Shown here piece after piece: positions 22,681-31,256 of a stretch of 46,174 nt of DNA (within the stretch, counting starts at the first letter, position 1; every line of letters begins with the position of its first letter). Under the pieces are notes generated by a model. The model was not told the DNA's origin. It ran no database searches and was given only the letters and a program-made list of their open reading frames with translations. Source of the stretch: an uncultured Acidimicrobiaceae bacterium (lineage in GTDB: Bacteria > Actinomycetota > Acidimicrobiia > Spongiisociales > UBA5794); assembly GCA_947258985.1 (NCBI GenBank), contig CAMYKI010000015.1, positions 1 through 46,174 on the forward strand, given 5' to 3'. The position numbers and the translations under genes were made by a program.

Positions 22681-23820
22681 ATGGCTCGCCCGCCCCGGTC
22701 CGAAGACCTCGAATCAACACTCCTGTGGATTACCACCGGCTACCGGGTCTTTGCCGCGGCCTGGCTAACGATCCTGGGGATAGTGGTACTCGCCAGCAAG
22801 TCAACCGAGGTCGAGCGGCCGGCCGTCGTTGTGGCCACCATCGGCGTTGTGCTGGCATGGGCAGCCCTGACGACCGTTGCTCGAGTCGTACGGCCGGGAC
22901 TGGCCCGCACCTGGGCGTTCGTCACCCTGGATCTCGGCCTCGGGGTTTGGTCGGCGATTGCCGGAACGGTCGCGGGCACGATCCAGTTTGCCGGGGGCTA
23001 CCCGCTCGCCGGCGCATTCGGCGCCATCTTCGCCTTTGGCACCACGGGGGGCATCATCGGCGCTGCAGTGTTGACCACCGCCGGACTCGTACCGGTACTT
23101 GCAAGACGTGATTCGTTCTCTCAGGAAGTCGCCAACGCCATCGCATACATCTTCTCAGTGGGTGCGGCGACTGCTGTAGCCGCAGTGTTGCGCTGGTCCG
23201 AGAGGAGACGTGTTGCCGCCGAAACTGCCCTGGCAACCGAGCGAACCGAGCGGGCTCGTGCGGAAGAGCACGCCGAAGTTGCCGCCCATCTACACGACTC
23301 GGTGCTTCAGATGCTCGCACTGATCCAGCGTGATCCTGCGGCCACACCCGACATTCGGGGACTGGCGCGTCATCAGGAACGGGAGTTGCGTGACTGGTTG
23401 TTCCCCGACACGAGCGACGCCGCACTGCAGGGTGGTGGCTTCCGCGAGGCGCTTGTCCAGGTGTGCTCCGAAGTCGAAGACATAGGCCCGGCGAAGGTCG
23501 AACTGGTCATCGTCGGCAACACCTCCGCACCAGTGGAGCCCATCGTGCGGGCAACCCGGGAAGCGATCCTGAACGCACAGATCCACGCTGGAGTGGATCT
23601 CGTCTCGGTCTACGGTGAAGCAGCCGTCAACGAAGTGCTCGTGTTCGTAAAGGATCGAGGTTCCGGGTTCGACCCCGACGCAATAGACGCCTCCCGTCAC
23701 GGTCTGCGCGAATCTATTGTTGGTCGTATGGAGCGACACGGTGGATCGGCAGAGATCATCTCGAGCCCGGGGGCGGGAACCGAGGTTCGGTTGCGGTTGC
23801 CGGTGGAGGCATCGACATGA
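22681..23820 (+). CDS. NarL-type sensor histidine kinase (MacS-like)
   Basis: This 379-aa kinase has about six transmembrane helices in residues 18-170, then a coiled linker and a HisKA_3-type phosphoacceptor helix (AAHLHDSVLQMLALIQ, His205) followed by an ATPase domain (ATREAILNAQIHAG, DRGSGFDPDAID, GLRESIVGRMERHGG). The membrane input followed by a short HLHDSV helix resembles actinobacterial MacS-type kinases; this sub-family label is tentative. It is co-translated with a response regulator (ATGA overlap). It is divergent from proC. Confidence 0.88.
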   Translation: MARPPRSEDLESTLLWITTGYRVFAAAWLTILGIVVLASKSTEVERPAVVVATIGVVLAWAALTTVARVVRPGLARTWAFVTLDLGLGVWSAIAGTVAGTIQFAGGYPLAGAFGAIFAFGTTGGIIGAAVLTTAGLVPVLARRDSFSQEVANAIAYIFSVGAATAVAAVLRWSERRRVAAETALATERTERARAEEHAEVAAHLHDSVLQMLALIQRDPAATPDIRGLARHQERELRDWLFPDTSDAALQGGGFREALVQVCSEVEDIGPAKVELVIVGNTSAPVEPIVRATREAILNAQIHAGVDLVSVYGEAAVNEVLVFVKDRGSGFDPDAIDASRHGLRESIVGRMERHGGSAEIISSPGAGTEVRLRLPVEAST

Positions 23821-24449
23821 CCCGGGTATTCATCGTCGACGACCATGACCTGTTTCGCTCCGGGGTCCGAGCCGAGTTGCCCGACGACCTGGAAGTGGTC
23901 GGCGATGCTTCGGAGGTCGGTTCTGCCATCGAGATGATCCGTGAGCGAAAGCCGGATCTGGTTCTGGTCGATGTGCACATGCCGGCAGGCGGTGGTCGGG
24001 CCGTCATCGAGGGAGTTCACTCGACCAACCCGGAGATCCGTTTCCTGGCCATCTCCGCTTCTGATGCTCCTGAGGACGTTGTTGCCACCGTGCGCGCCGG
24101 GGCTCGCGGTTACGTCACGAAGACGGTTTCCCCCCCAGATCTGGCGGAGGCGATCCGTCGCGTCGTCGACGGGGATGCCGTGTTCTCGCCGAAGCTCGCC
24201 GGCTTCGTGCTCGATGCCTTCTCGTCGATGGAGATCAAGGACCTCGACCCAGATCTGGACAAGCTGACAAAAAGGGAGAAGGAGGTACTGCAGCACATCG
24301 CCCGTGGCTACACGTACCGCGAGGTCGGCGAGCAGCTCTTCATCTCCGCCAAGACTGTGGAAAATCACATGTCGGCCGTGCTCCGCAAGCTGCAGCTGTC
24401 GAACCGCCGGGAACTCACGCGGTGGGCGCAGGACCGCGACCTCATCTAG
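23817..24449 (+). CDS. NarL/FixJ-type response regulator
   Basis: This 210-aa regulator has a receiver domain (phospho-acceptor Asp52 in LVLVDVHMP, switch Ser in AISASD, Lys in YVTKTVSPP) and a LuxR-type DNA-binding domain (LTKREKEVLQHIARGYTYREVGEQLFISAKTVENHMSAVLRKL). It overlaps the kinase stop (ATGA) and is convergent with the type VII-linked hydrolase gene, with only 5 bp between them. Confidence 0.93.
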   Translation: MTRVFIVDDHDLFRSGVRAELPDDLEVVGDASEVGSAIEMIRERKPDLVLVDVHMPAGGGRAVIEGVHSTNPEIRFLAISASDAPEDVVATVRAGARGYVTKTVSPPDLAEAIRRVVDGDAVFSPKLAGFVLDAFSSMEIKDLDPDLDKLTKREKEVLQHIARGYTYREVGEQLFISAKTVENHMSAVLRKLQLSNRRELTRWAQDRDLI

Positions 24450-24454
24450 GCCTA

Positions 24455-25906
24455 TCAGCCGGCCAACACGACCTCGGAGAATCGGCCAAGCACGATGAGG
24501 GCAAGGTTGTCGAGCGACCCAGCCTCAAAGTACTCCGAGTGGCCGGAACACCCATCCGTCGATATGCGCCGCGCCCCGAAATCGTCGTCGGTAGGGTTGG
24601 AGCCGTGCCACAGCGTCTCCGGCCCATCGCTCATGTCGCCGGCGAACCACAGCGGGCCCAGGAACCCCGGCAACCACCAGGGGGGAAGCTCGCTCGGGTC
24701 GATCCCGGCGGCGATGGGATCACCGGCAGCAAGCGCCGACCAAACTCGTCCCCCGGGCCGCAGCCGAGCTGCCGCGGCTGTGTCGAGAATCATCCCCGGA
24801 CTGCCGACGACTACAAGGTCATCGGCGAGGAGAGACACTCCTGCGGCGAATCCGGCAAGCACCGATCCGTAGCTGTGAGCGATGACGGTCAGATGCCTCG
24901 AGGCGCGAGGGTCGATGCCTTCGAGGAAGCGCTGCAGCAACGGAGCCCCGGTCTCGGCGGCGCCGCGCCATGCCGCATCGACACCATCGGGTGTGTCGTA
25001 TCCCAGCCAGGCGATCGTTGCGGTACCGGGCGCTACGGCGGAGGCAGCCTGCTGCAGTGTGGCCGCATTGTCTCGGAATCCACCCGCCGTCCGGTCGAAC
25101 CCGTCGAGGTCGTTGGCCATGCCGGGTACAACGACGGCCACGTGCTCGGCGACATCGAGATCGCCGAATACCTCGACAACCATTCCATCGCCGATTGGGT
25201 CGAACAGGAGGATCTGTCGATCCTCGGCCAGCCACACCCGGTAACGGTCAACCTGCTCCCGGAGACGGCGGGCAGCCGTGTCCTTCAGTTCCTTGACCGG
25301 GAACCAGCTGATCGGCAGCCGCGGCAGTAGAGCCGGCAACCACCCGGGTCGATCGGGTCGCTCGAGACCCGAGATCACCTCTTCGAGCTCGGCAATCCGC
25401 TCGGCTATCAGCAGGCGGTTGGCGAGATAGCGCAACAGTGGCGGCGCCCCATCCATCGCCCCGATGGTGTGCGGATGGGCCCTCGCCAGCTCTTCACCGA
25501 TCGAAGGTGCCGTAGCGGCGAACACTGCCGCCACCTCGGTCGGTGACATCCGACCGAAGGCGTCGAGATCCGGCTCCTTTCGCCACGCAGCAAACCGCGC
25601 GGGATCGGGCCGGGATCGAAAAGTAGCCAGGTAGGCGAACTCGACCAGCGGGTTCAACTCCGAATGAGGGGCCGATCCGATGACATCGGCCCGCCAGCGC
25701 AGACCATCGGCGTACTCCCCCAACTCAGCGGCCGTCCCTTGCAGACGACCGGTGACGACGAGAGAGGCGGCGGCTCTCTCACAGCGGAGAAGGACCTCGT
25801 CGAGTGTCCGTACTGCAGCGGTGATGCTCACGGCCGCCTCATCGGTCCCGGCAGCGAGAGTCCCGACACCGCTGGGATCGAGGCCGACGAACCTGGGAAC
25901 CGTCAA
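24455..25906 (-). CDS. DUF1023-type alpha/beta hydrolase of the type VII locus
   Basis: This 483-aa protein has a helical N-terminal half of about 250 residues resembling WXG/PPE-like helical bundles. A C-terminal alpha/beta hydrolase of the DUF1023 family follows (VVVPGMANDLDGFDRTAG, IAWLGYDTPDG, nucleophile Ser in VIAHSYGSVLAGFAA, late His in GCSGHSEYFEAGSLDNL). Such hydrolases are commonly encoded beside actinobacterial WXG100 genes and are candidate secreted effectors. The start is a TTG sharing TTGA with the eccC stop; a longer frame would run 100 bp into eccC. Co-translation with eccC places it in the secretion system. Substrate unknown. Confidence 0.8.
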   Translation of the reverse strand: MTVPRFVGLDPSGVGTLAAGTDEAAVSITAAVRTLDEVLLRCERAAASLVVTGRLQGTAAELGEYADGLRWRADVIGSAPHSELNPLVEFAYLATFRSRPDPARFAAWRKEPDLDAFGRMSPTEVAAVFAATAPSIGEELARAHPHTIGAMDGAPPLLRYLANRLLIAERIAELEEVISGLERPDRPGWLPALLPRLPISWFPVKELKDTAARRLREQVDRYRVWLAEDRQILLFDPIGDGMVVEVFGDLDVAEHVAVVVPGMANDLDGFDRTAGGFRDNAATLQQAASAVAPGTATIAWLGYDTPDGVDAAWRGAAETGAPLLQRFLEGIDPRASRHLTVIAHSYGSVLAGFAAGVSLLADDLVVVGSPGMILDTAAAARLRPGGRVWSALAAGDPIAAGIDPSELPPWWLPGFLGPLWFAGDMSDGPETLWHGSNPTDDDFGARRISTDGCSGHSEYFEAGSLDNLALIVLGRFSEVVLAG

Positions 25907-28900
25907 TGCCGTCCCAACTGCACCAGCTCCACCGTTCCTTCGTGAAGCAGGTATCCGCGCCCGGCGGGGAAGCGACTCGGGCCACGCTTGGGTAGGGGTG
26001 TCTGCCACAGATCCCCGTCGGCCACAACGTTGGGGCGGAGGGCGCAGCCGGCCCGGGAACGGCGCAGCTCCTGGGTCCAGTGACCGTAAAGGGACCGCAG
26101 AGCATCGGCGGAACCGGCGGCAATCACCCTGATACCGGGCCGTCTCTCCCGTATCAGCGAGCCGAGAGGCGAGGCGGCATCGGTCAGCTCCGCATCATCT
26201 ACCAGGAGAAGATGGGGACCATCGGTTTCGCCCAGCCGGCTGATCTCCTCGGCCGCTATCACCTGGTTGACCTCCGGACTGGAGGCGAGCGGCGAACGCC
26301 GCGGGATGACGGCCGATATCCGCACCCGGGGGGAGGCAGTCCTGGCAACGGCGGCGAGTGTCATCAGCGCGGTACTTTTCCCGGAGCGGGCGGGCCCGGT
26401 CACGAGAGCGTGCTCGCCGTCGCGGAGAACCAACCCCACCGGGCTCAGCGTGCTGTCACCTATGCCGACCGGCAAGAACCACTCGTCTGTGGAGATGCGG
26501 CCGGCGCCGATGAAGTCGGCAACAGCAACGTCCTGAGGCAGGACATCAATGGACCAAGGGGCCACCTGCGGCTTGGGCCAGGCGATTTCGGCGATGGCAG
26601 CGTCGAGGCCATTGCTGTGGGCGACGGCAACCTGGATCTCCCTTCCGGTGCCGGACTCGAATGCCCTTCCCGCCATCTGAGGCGGATCGACCGCGGGGAT
26701 GCCGAGCACGCTGTATTCGTACCGGTCCGCAAGGCGAAAACCCAGCTTGGCTCCAACGAGAGCAGCGAGCCGAGCCGGGGTGTCCCCCGGCTGTTTTGCG
26801 GTAATCATCGTGAGCATCCCGACTCCCGGGCCGTCCGCTACCAGCCTCGTCAGCAGATCGCGGACCGTCGCCTCGCCCGGGGAATCGAAACACCCGGCGA
26901 ACGCGGCGTAGTTGTCCAGCATGGTGACAACGACGGGGTGGCCCGCAAGCCCAGCGGGATCGGCCGCGACCATATCCCGACGCCGCCGCAGTTCGTCGGC
27001 GAGACGCCGCAGCAGCCGGAGCTGGCGTTCCCTCTCGGAGCCGCCCACCACGGCGCCCACGTGGGGCAGACAACGGAGCGGCCTGAGCTGTTGATCGTCG
27101 AAGTCGAGCAAATAGAGGTGCATGCGATCGGGCTCATTGTCACGGCACAACCCGATGGCGATGGTCGATAGGGCTGTTGTCGTACCACTCCCGGGCAGAC
27201 CGTACAGCAGCATGTTCCCTGAGGATGGAGACCATTCAGCCCCTACCTGTCTTTGCCGGTGGGGCTCATCGGCAAGGCCAAAGACGGTCCCGGCTTCTCC
27301 TTGCTCATCTAGTTCATCGAGCGAAAGACTCGCCGGAAGTGGAGGAGGCCAGGGAAGACGCGGCAGTGGCAGCCGTAACGAAGCCGCCACCCGTTGTGCT
27401 GTGTCGACGATCCGATCGAGGTCAGTGGGACCGTCCACCAAGCCGCTCCTCATCGGAGCGGGGGTCTGCTCGTGAGCGAATTCGAACGGAGCCGTTCGGA
27501 TCGGGGCCGGAGCCGCACCCAACGATCGGCCGGTAACAAGAGCAGTCTGGAATGGGACGACGTCACCGGGACCGAGCCTGGCAAGACCGCGTCCCGGCAG
27601 AGCTCGACTGATCTGGGCAGCGTCAATCGAGCCGACAACATCCACCGAATCCGCTGCGTCCTGCATGCGAAGGGCGATTCGCAGGTTGGTGTTGGCCTTG
27701 ATCCCTTCGGTGATCACCCCGGCGGGCCTCTGTGTCGCCAACAGCAGATGAACACCGAGACTCCTCCCCCGCTGGGCGATACCGAGCAGTGCTTCGAGAA
27801 ACTCCGGAAGCTCCTTGGCGAGAGCGGCAAACTCATCGACAACGACCAGCAGACGCGGCAGGAAATCATCGCCAGATGGATTGAAGTCGGCGATATCGGA
27901 AACACCTGCCACCCGCAACCTTGCCTCGCGATGCCGGAGTTCGGCTCCGAGACACATCAGAGCCCGTTCTGCGAGATGGTCATCGAGGTCCGTGACGACG
28001 CCCACGGTGTGGGGAAGAGCCCGGCACGCATCAAAAGCGCTGCCGCCTTTGTAGTCGATGAGAACGAAATTGAGGGCCGCCGGGCCGGACTCGACCACAA
28101 GTCCCGCAACCAGGGTTCGTAGCAACTCGGACTTTCCCGACCCTGTCGTTCCTCCAAGGAGGGCATGGGGACCATCAGCGACGAGGTCGATAGAAATGGG
28201 CCCCTCTTCGCCAACTCCGATCAGGGTGCTCGGCGCCGCGACACTGCGGTTCCAACTACTCCGCATCGAACTCTCCAGGTCGGCTCCGAGATCGAGAAGC
28301 GATGCCAGATGCACCTCTCCAGGTAGTCCCCGTCCCTGGGCATCGGCCTCAGGGTCATCCAGCCGTGCAAGCCCTCGAGCGGTCAAGCGAGCATTCCTCA
28401 CCGACATCTCCCACGGGGAAACCGACCGGCGTTCACCGTCTGGATAGCGAACCCAGGGCTCTCCGTCGCCGACTGAAAGAATGGTCGAGGTCAGCGAAGG
28501 TAGATCATCGGTACGCTCCGCCAGGGCGAGACCGGCAATCCCGAGACCGGCGCCGGAGCGCAACTTCTCGCGAATCGTTCGTCGGTCACCGCCAACGAGA
28601 TGAGGCACATCAACAACGACGATGTGGTGCGGCACCGCGGTCTCGGCGTCGGTCCCGGGAAGCATCGCCAAGACAGGCGCCATCTCGTCGTCCGTGCCCG
28701 CCAACCGACGCCGTCCGACGTCGTCGGCAACCACATGTGGCAGCCACTTCGCCCAATCCCAGTCCCCGCTGCGCTCGGTAATGATCGAGATCGCGAGGTC
28801 AGATGGCCCGTGATTGACCGCAGCCTGCAACAACAGGTGGCGGGCAGCGGCAAGCCTTCGGGGGCGCGGCCCGGCGATCCCGACCACGTCCCCTGGCATC

Positions 28901-29703
28901 AACTCGACGTCGACCGGCACATCGTGGACCCGGCCAAGCCGGTCGAGTACCGCCTGCCCTTCTGGAGACGGTGTCCCCCGCAGCGTCGGGTGCCATGGCA
29001 AACACCCGATGCCAACCGGCAATTGCATGAAGTCGGCGTGTTCCGGCCGCCTTTCCCAAAGCCCTGGATGGGGGACGGCGGCTCGTTCCACGAGAGCGGC
29101 GGGAGGAACCGCACGGGAGCGACGCCGCTCCGCTTCTTCGCTATTGGCCGCCGCGACTTCTTCGCCGAACCGTTGCAGGGCCTTGTGGTGGCTCTCGCTG
29201 TGCTCGCTACGTTCGCGCCGATGACGGCGCCGATCTTCCATCCAGTTGGCCAGGAGCATCGCCGGGGAGAAGATCGCAAACATGGCCATCCGGGGATGGA
29301 CGAGCAGCGCCATTGCCAGGCCGAGCACTATCGGAACGACCAGAGCGCCCCAGCCAAACCGGTTGGGACGCCCCGGTTCCAAAGGAGGAGCAGGCAGATC
29401 GACGATCTTCGCCTGCAAGGGACTTAGGCGCCGCGGCGGTCGGTTGAAGACGCCGGAGTTTCGCCTGGCGTCCGACGATGGTGCCGACCCCACGCCGGGT
29501 GAACCGATGACGATCCTCGATCCCGTCCGGAGCCCGATCTCGACCACCGGGACGGTCTTGTCGAGCCATCGCCCGTCGACAGATATGCGGCTGACCGCCG
29601 CGCCCGTCCAGGACGACACCAGCGAGCCCACGGTGCCGGACGCTGACGGGGAATCGACTGTTGCCTCATATTCCTCACCGTCGCAGCACACCACAAGCTG
29701 CAT
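25903..29703 (-). CDS. eccC: Type VII secretion FtsK/SpoIIIE ATPase (EccC/EssC-like)
   Basis: This 1266-aa motor of an ESX-type secretion system has an N-terminal FHA/ubiquitin-like region (residues 1-95), two membrane helices (about 115-155) and three P-loop ATPase domains. Domain 1 (about 490-720) has Walker A GGTTGSGKS (517-525) and Walker B LLVVVDE (618-624). Domain 2 (about 805-1030) has a degenerate Walker A, GLPGSGTTT, lacking the lysine, and a Walker B ending DN. Domain 3 (about 1075-1240) has Walker A GPARSGKST and LLLVDDAE. All three are in one polypeptide, unlike the split EccCa/EccCb of mycobacterial ESX-1. It is co-translated with upstream and downstream genes (TGATG and TTGA overlaps). 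Confidence 0.93.
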   Translation of the reverse strand: MQLVVCCDGEEYEATVDSPSASGTVGSLVSSWTGAAVSRISVDGRWLDKTVPVVEIGLRTGSRIVIGSPGVGSAPSSDARRNSGVFNRPPRRLSPLQAKIVDLPAPPLEPGRPNRFGWGALVVPIVLGLAMALLVHPRMAMFAIFSPAMLLANWMEDRRRHRRERSEHSESHHKALQRFGEEVAAANSEEAERRRSRAVPPAALVERAAVPHPGLWERRPEHADFMQLPVGIGCLPWHPTLRGTPSPEGQAVLDRLGRVHDVPVDVELMPGDVVGIAGPRPRRLAAARHLLLQAAVNHGPSDLAISIITERSGDWDWAKWLPHVVADDVGRRRLAGTDDEMAPVLAMLPGTDAETAVPHHIVVVDVPHLVGGDRRTIREKLRSGAGLGIAGLALAERTDDLPSLTSTILSVGDGEPWVRYPDGERRSVSPWEMSVRNARLTARGLARLDDPEADAQGRGLPGEVHLASLLDLGADLESSMRSSWNRSVAAPSTLIGVGEEGPISIDLVADGPHALLGGTTGSGKSELLRTLVAGLVVESGPAALNFVLIDYKGGSAFDACRALPHTVGVVTDLDDHLAERALMCLGAELRHREARLRVAGVSDIADFNPSGDDFLPRLLVVVDEFAALAKELPEFLEALLGIAQRGRSLGVHLLLATQRPAGVITEGIKANTNLRIALRMQDAADSVDVVGSIDAAQISRALPGRGLARLGPGDVVPFQTALVTGRSLGAAPAPIRTAPFEFAHEQTPAPMRSGLVDGPTDLDRIVDTAQRVAASLRLPLPRLPWPPPLPASLSLDELDEQGEAGTVFGLADEPHRQRQVGAEWSPSSGNMLLYGLPGSGTTTALSTIAIGLCRDNEPDRMHLYLLDFDDQQLRPLRCLPHVGAVVGGSERERQLRLLRRLADELRRRRDMVAADPAGLAGHPVVVTMLDNYAAFAGCFDSPGEATVRDLLTRLVADGPGVGMLTMITAKQPGDTPARLAALVGAKLGFRLADRYEYSVLGIPAVDPPQMAGRAFESGTGREIQVAVAHSNGLDAAIAEIAWPKPQVAPWSIDVLPQDVAVADFIGAGRISTDEWFLPVGIGDSTLSPVGLVLRDGEHALVTGPARSGKSTALMTLAAVARTASPRVRISAVIPRRSPLASSPEVNQVIAAEEISRLGETDGPHLLLVDDAELTDAASPLGSLIRERRPGIRVIAAGSADALRSLYGHWTQELRRSRAGCALRPNVVADGDLWQTPLPKRGPSRFPAGRGYLLHEGTVELVQLGRH

Positions 29704-30062
29704 CAGACAACCTCGTCGAGCGGCGAAACGAGAGCCATATTCTCCGCAGCTTCCGCAACCGCGGCCTGTTCGCGAAGCGACGACGCCTCGGAGCGAAGGC
29801 TGGTCACCCTGTCATCGAGCTCGCCGGCCAACCTCACCAACCGGTTGGCTTGATCGGCGAGCGTAGATCCATGCCGACCGAGCTCCGCTTCGAACTCAGC
29901 CGCTGCCGGTCCGACCCAGACTTCTCGAGACATGGCGAGCAGGGGCTCGAGTAGACCGGACAGGCCGGCAGCCTCCACCCGCAGCCGACCAGCGTCGGCA
30001 GAGGTCGAACGCGATTCCGCAAGGCGGCGTTCTGCCAGGCGGCGGAGGTCTTCAGGCGTCAT
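29703..30062 (-). CDS. WXG-like helical protein of the type VII locus
   Basis: This 119-aa all-helical protein has a central VWVGPAAAEFEAEL segment, equivalent to the W-x-G turn of WXG100 proteins, between two long coiled helices. It is longer than a canonical 100-aa ESAT-6-like protein. It starts 18 bp after the neighbouring WXG100 gene, and its TGA shares a base with the eccC ATG (TGATG). It is probably a partner or substrate of the EccC system. No clear Shine-Dalgarno sequence is seen. Confidence 0.7.
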   Translation of the reverse strand: MTPEDLRRLAERRLAESRSTSADAGRLRVEAAGLSGLLEPLLAMSREVWVGPAAAEFEAELGRHGSTLADQANRLVRLAGELDDRVTSLRSEASSLREQAAVAEAAENMALVSPLDEVV

Positions 30063-30080
30063 CGCGATCTTGCCAAGTCT

Positions 30081-30353
30081 CTATCGAGTTGCCATCTCGA
30101 TGTTGTCTCGATACTGAGCGACAGCCACGCCGGCCTGGATCAGCGCTTCACGGAGATTGCGCAGCGCCGGGGCGAACTCCTGCTCCCAGGCGGCACGGAA
30201 CCTGTCTGCCCCCGGTCCTTCCCACGCAGTCGCCCCCGGGGCAACCTTGCTCGTCAGAGTCGCCTCGAGGTTCTGCACCTCTCCGGCCTTTCCATCAAAC
30301 ATCGAACGCAGCTGATCGAGATCGGCGAGATTCGCTCCGAACATCCCTGCCAT
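30081..30353 (-). CDS. WXG100 (ESAT-6-like) secreted protein
   Basis: This 90-aa WXG100 protein has an N-terminal helix (NLADLDQLRSMFDGKAGEVQNLEATL), the W-E-G turn (ATAWEGPGADRFRAAW) and a C-terminal helix ending in QYRDNIEMATR. The typical size and hairpin layout indicate an exported substrate of the adjacent EccC motor, probably acting as a dimer with itself or with the neighbouring 119-aa protein. AAAGGA lies 8 nt before the ATG. It is the first gene of the minus-strand secretion operon and has a consensus-like promoter (TTGACA-17-TACGTT). Confidence 0.87.
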   Translation of the reverse strand: MAGMFGANLADLDQLRSMFDGKAGEVQNLEATLTSKVAPGATAWEGPGADRFRAAWEQEFAPALRNLREALIQAGVAVAQYRDNIEMATR

Positions 30354-30401
30354 CGACTCATTCCTTTCGATTCCGGCCCGTGGTTCGAACCGCCTTTTCT
30401 G

Positions 30402-30430
30402 AACGTAGAACGATATTTAACGTTTGTCAA
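30402..30430 (-). promoter_or_regulatory. Promoter of the WXG100-eccC operon
   Basis: On the minus strand a consensus -35 TTGACA (30430-30425) is separated by 17 nt from TACGTT (30407-30402). The surrounding DNA is strikingly AT-rich for this genome. The expected transcript start lies about 40 nt upstream of the WXG100 ATG. Confidence 0.7.
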
Positions 30431-30450
30431 TCATGCTTAAATATTGACAA
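30424..30450. repeat. Inverted repeat joining two divergent -35 boxes
   Basis: TTGTCAAT and ATTGACAA form a perfect 8-bp inverted repeat separated by 11 nt, so that the two divergent promoters of the secretion locus carry mirror-image TTGACA boxes. A second dyad, ATATTTAA (30413-30420) with TTAAATAT (30437-30444), is offset. Besides being -35 boxes, these could bind a shared regulator. Confidence 0.65.
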
Positions 30451-30473
30451 GAAGTTATTACATGTTTTAGTGT
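30444..30473 (+). promoter_or_regulatory. Promoter of the LysM membrane-protein operon
   Basis: A consensus -35 TTGACA (30444-30449), an 18-nt spacer and TAGTGT (30468-30473) are followed 6 nt later by the ATG at 30480. This predicts a leaderless transcript on the plus strand, divergent from the WXG100 operon. Confidence 0.7.
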
Positions 30474-30479
30474 GTGGAT

Positions 30480-31256
30480 ATGACAACAGTCGGTACCCGC
30501 CCGGTTCTGCCATCGCCGCTGCAGCTGACGATGACGGTGATTGTGATGACCGGAGGCTTTCACGCACTCGGCCGGCTCCAGCGGGTTGCCGTCGATTGGT
30601 CCGACCCGGGCGCCTGGCTGGCCACGACTCCCCCGGAGACGGTGTTGGTGGCCGGGCTACGTCTGATCGGGCTTGCCGTTTGCTACTGGGTGTTGGCGAC
30701 GGCCGCCTTGTATTGGTTGTCGAGACGGCGAGGCATGACACCGGCCTGGGTGCGGTTCATGACAATGCCGGTGTTGCGCCGGGTCATCGACAGAGCGTTC
30801 GCCACCGGCCTCACCGTGTCTATCGCGTTCACTTCCGTGTCACCGGCCACCGCTGTGGAAGAGGAGCCTGCACCCGTCATCTTCGAGGTACACGACGGAG
30901 TGCCTCTCCCCCATGTCCATATCATCGCGGACGGTGCGGACACCGCCGCCCCACCGCCCGCAGTCACCTCGGTGCCGGCTTTCCCACCCCGTGCGGTGCC
31001 GGCAATATCGAACCGCAGAACCGCACCGACAGCTGTTGTTGCCGACAGACACACCGTCGTTCCCGGGGACAATCTGTGGGACGTCGCCGCACACCGACTG
31101 GAAGCGGCCGGCAACGGCGGACCGACAACCGCGGAGATCACGACCTACTGGCAGCGCTTGGTCGAGGCCAATCAAGCCAGTCTCCGCTCCGGCGACCCGA
31201 ACCTGATATTTCCCGGTGAGATCCTCACCATCCCGCCCGCATCGGCCGATCGATGA
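30480..31256 (+). CDS. LysM-domain membrane protein of the type VII locus
   Basis: This 258-aa protein has two or three membrane segments in the first 130 residues (for example LQLTMTVIVMTGGFHAL, VLVAGLRLIGLAVCYWVLATAALYWL), a Pro/Ala-rich stretch, then a C-terminal LysM peptidoglycan-binding domain (RHTVVPGDNLWDVAAHRL ... LIFPGEILTIPP) of the extracytoplasmic type. It probably anchors something to the cell wall. The ATG at 30480 fits a leaderless start; a GTG two codons upstream is the alternative. It overlaps the next gene by ATGA. A LysM partner is not part of classic ESX cores, so its link to secretion is inferred from the shared divergent promoter. Confidence 0.78.
   Translation: MTTVGTRPVLPSPLQLTMTVIVMTGGFHALGRLQRVAVDWSDPGAWLATTPPETVLVAGLRLIGLAVCYWVLATAALYWLSRRRGMTPAWVRFMTMPVLRRVIDRAFATGLTVSIAFTSVSPATAVEEEPAPVIFEVHDGVPLPHVHIIADGADTAAPPPAVTSVPAFPPRAVPAISNRRTAPTAVVADRHTVVPGDNLWDVAAHRLEAAGNGGPTTAEITTYWQRLVEANQASLRSGDPNLIFPGEILTIPPASADR

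Noticed and set aside
30381-30392. GGTTCGAACC, resembling a tRNA T-loop
   Set aside because: It is a short palindrome in the leader of the WXG100 gene; no cloverleaf fits and the flanks are coding and promoter DNA.
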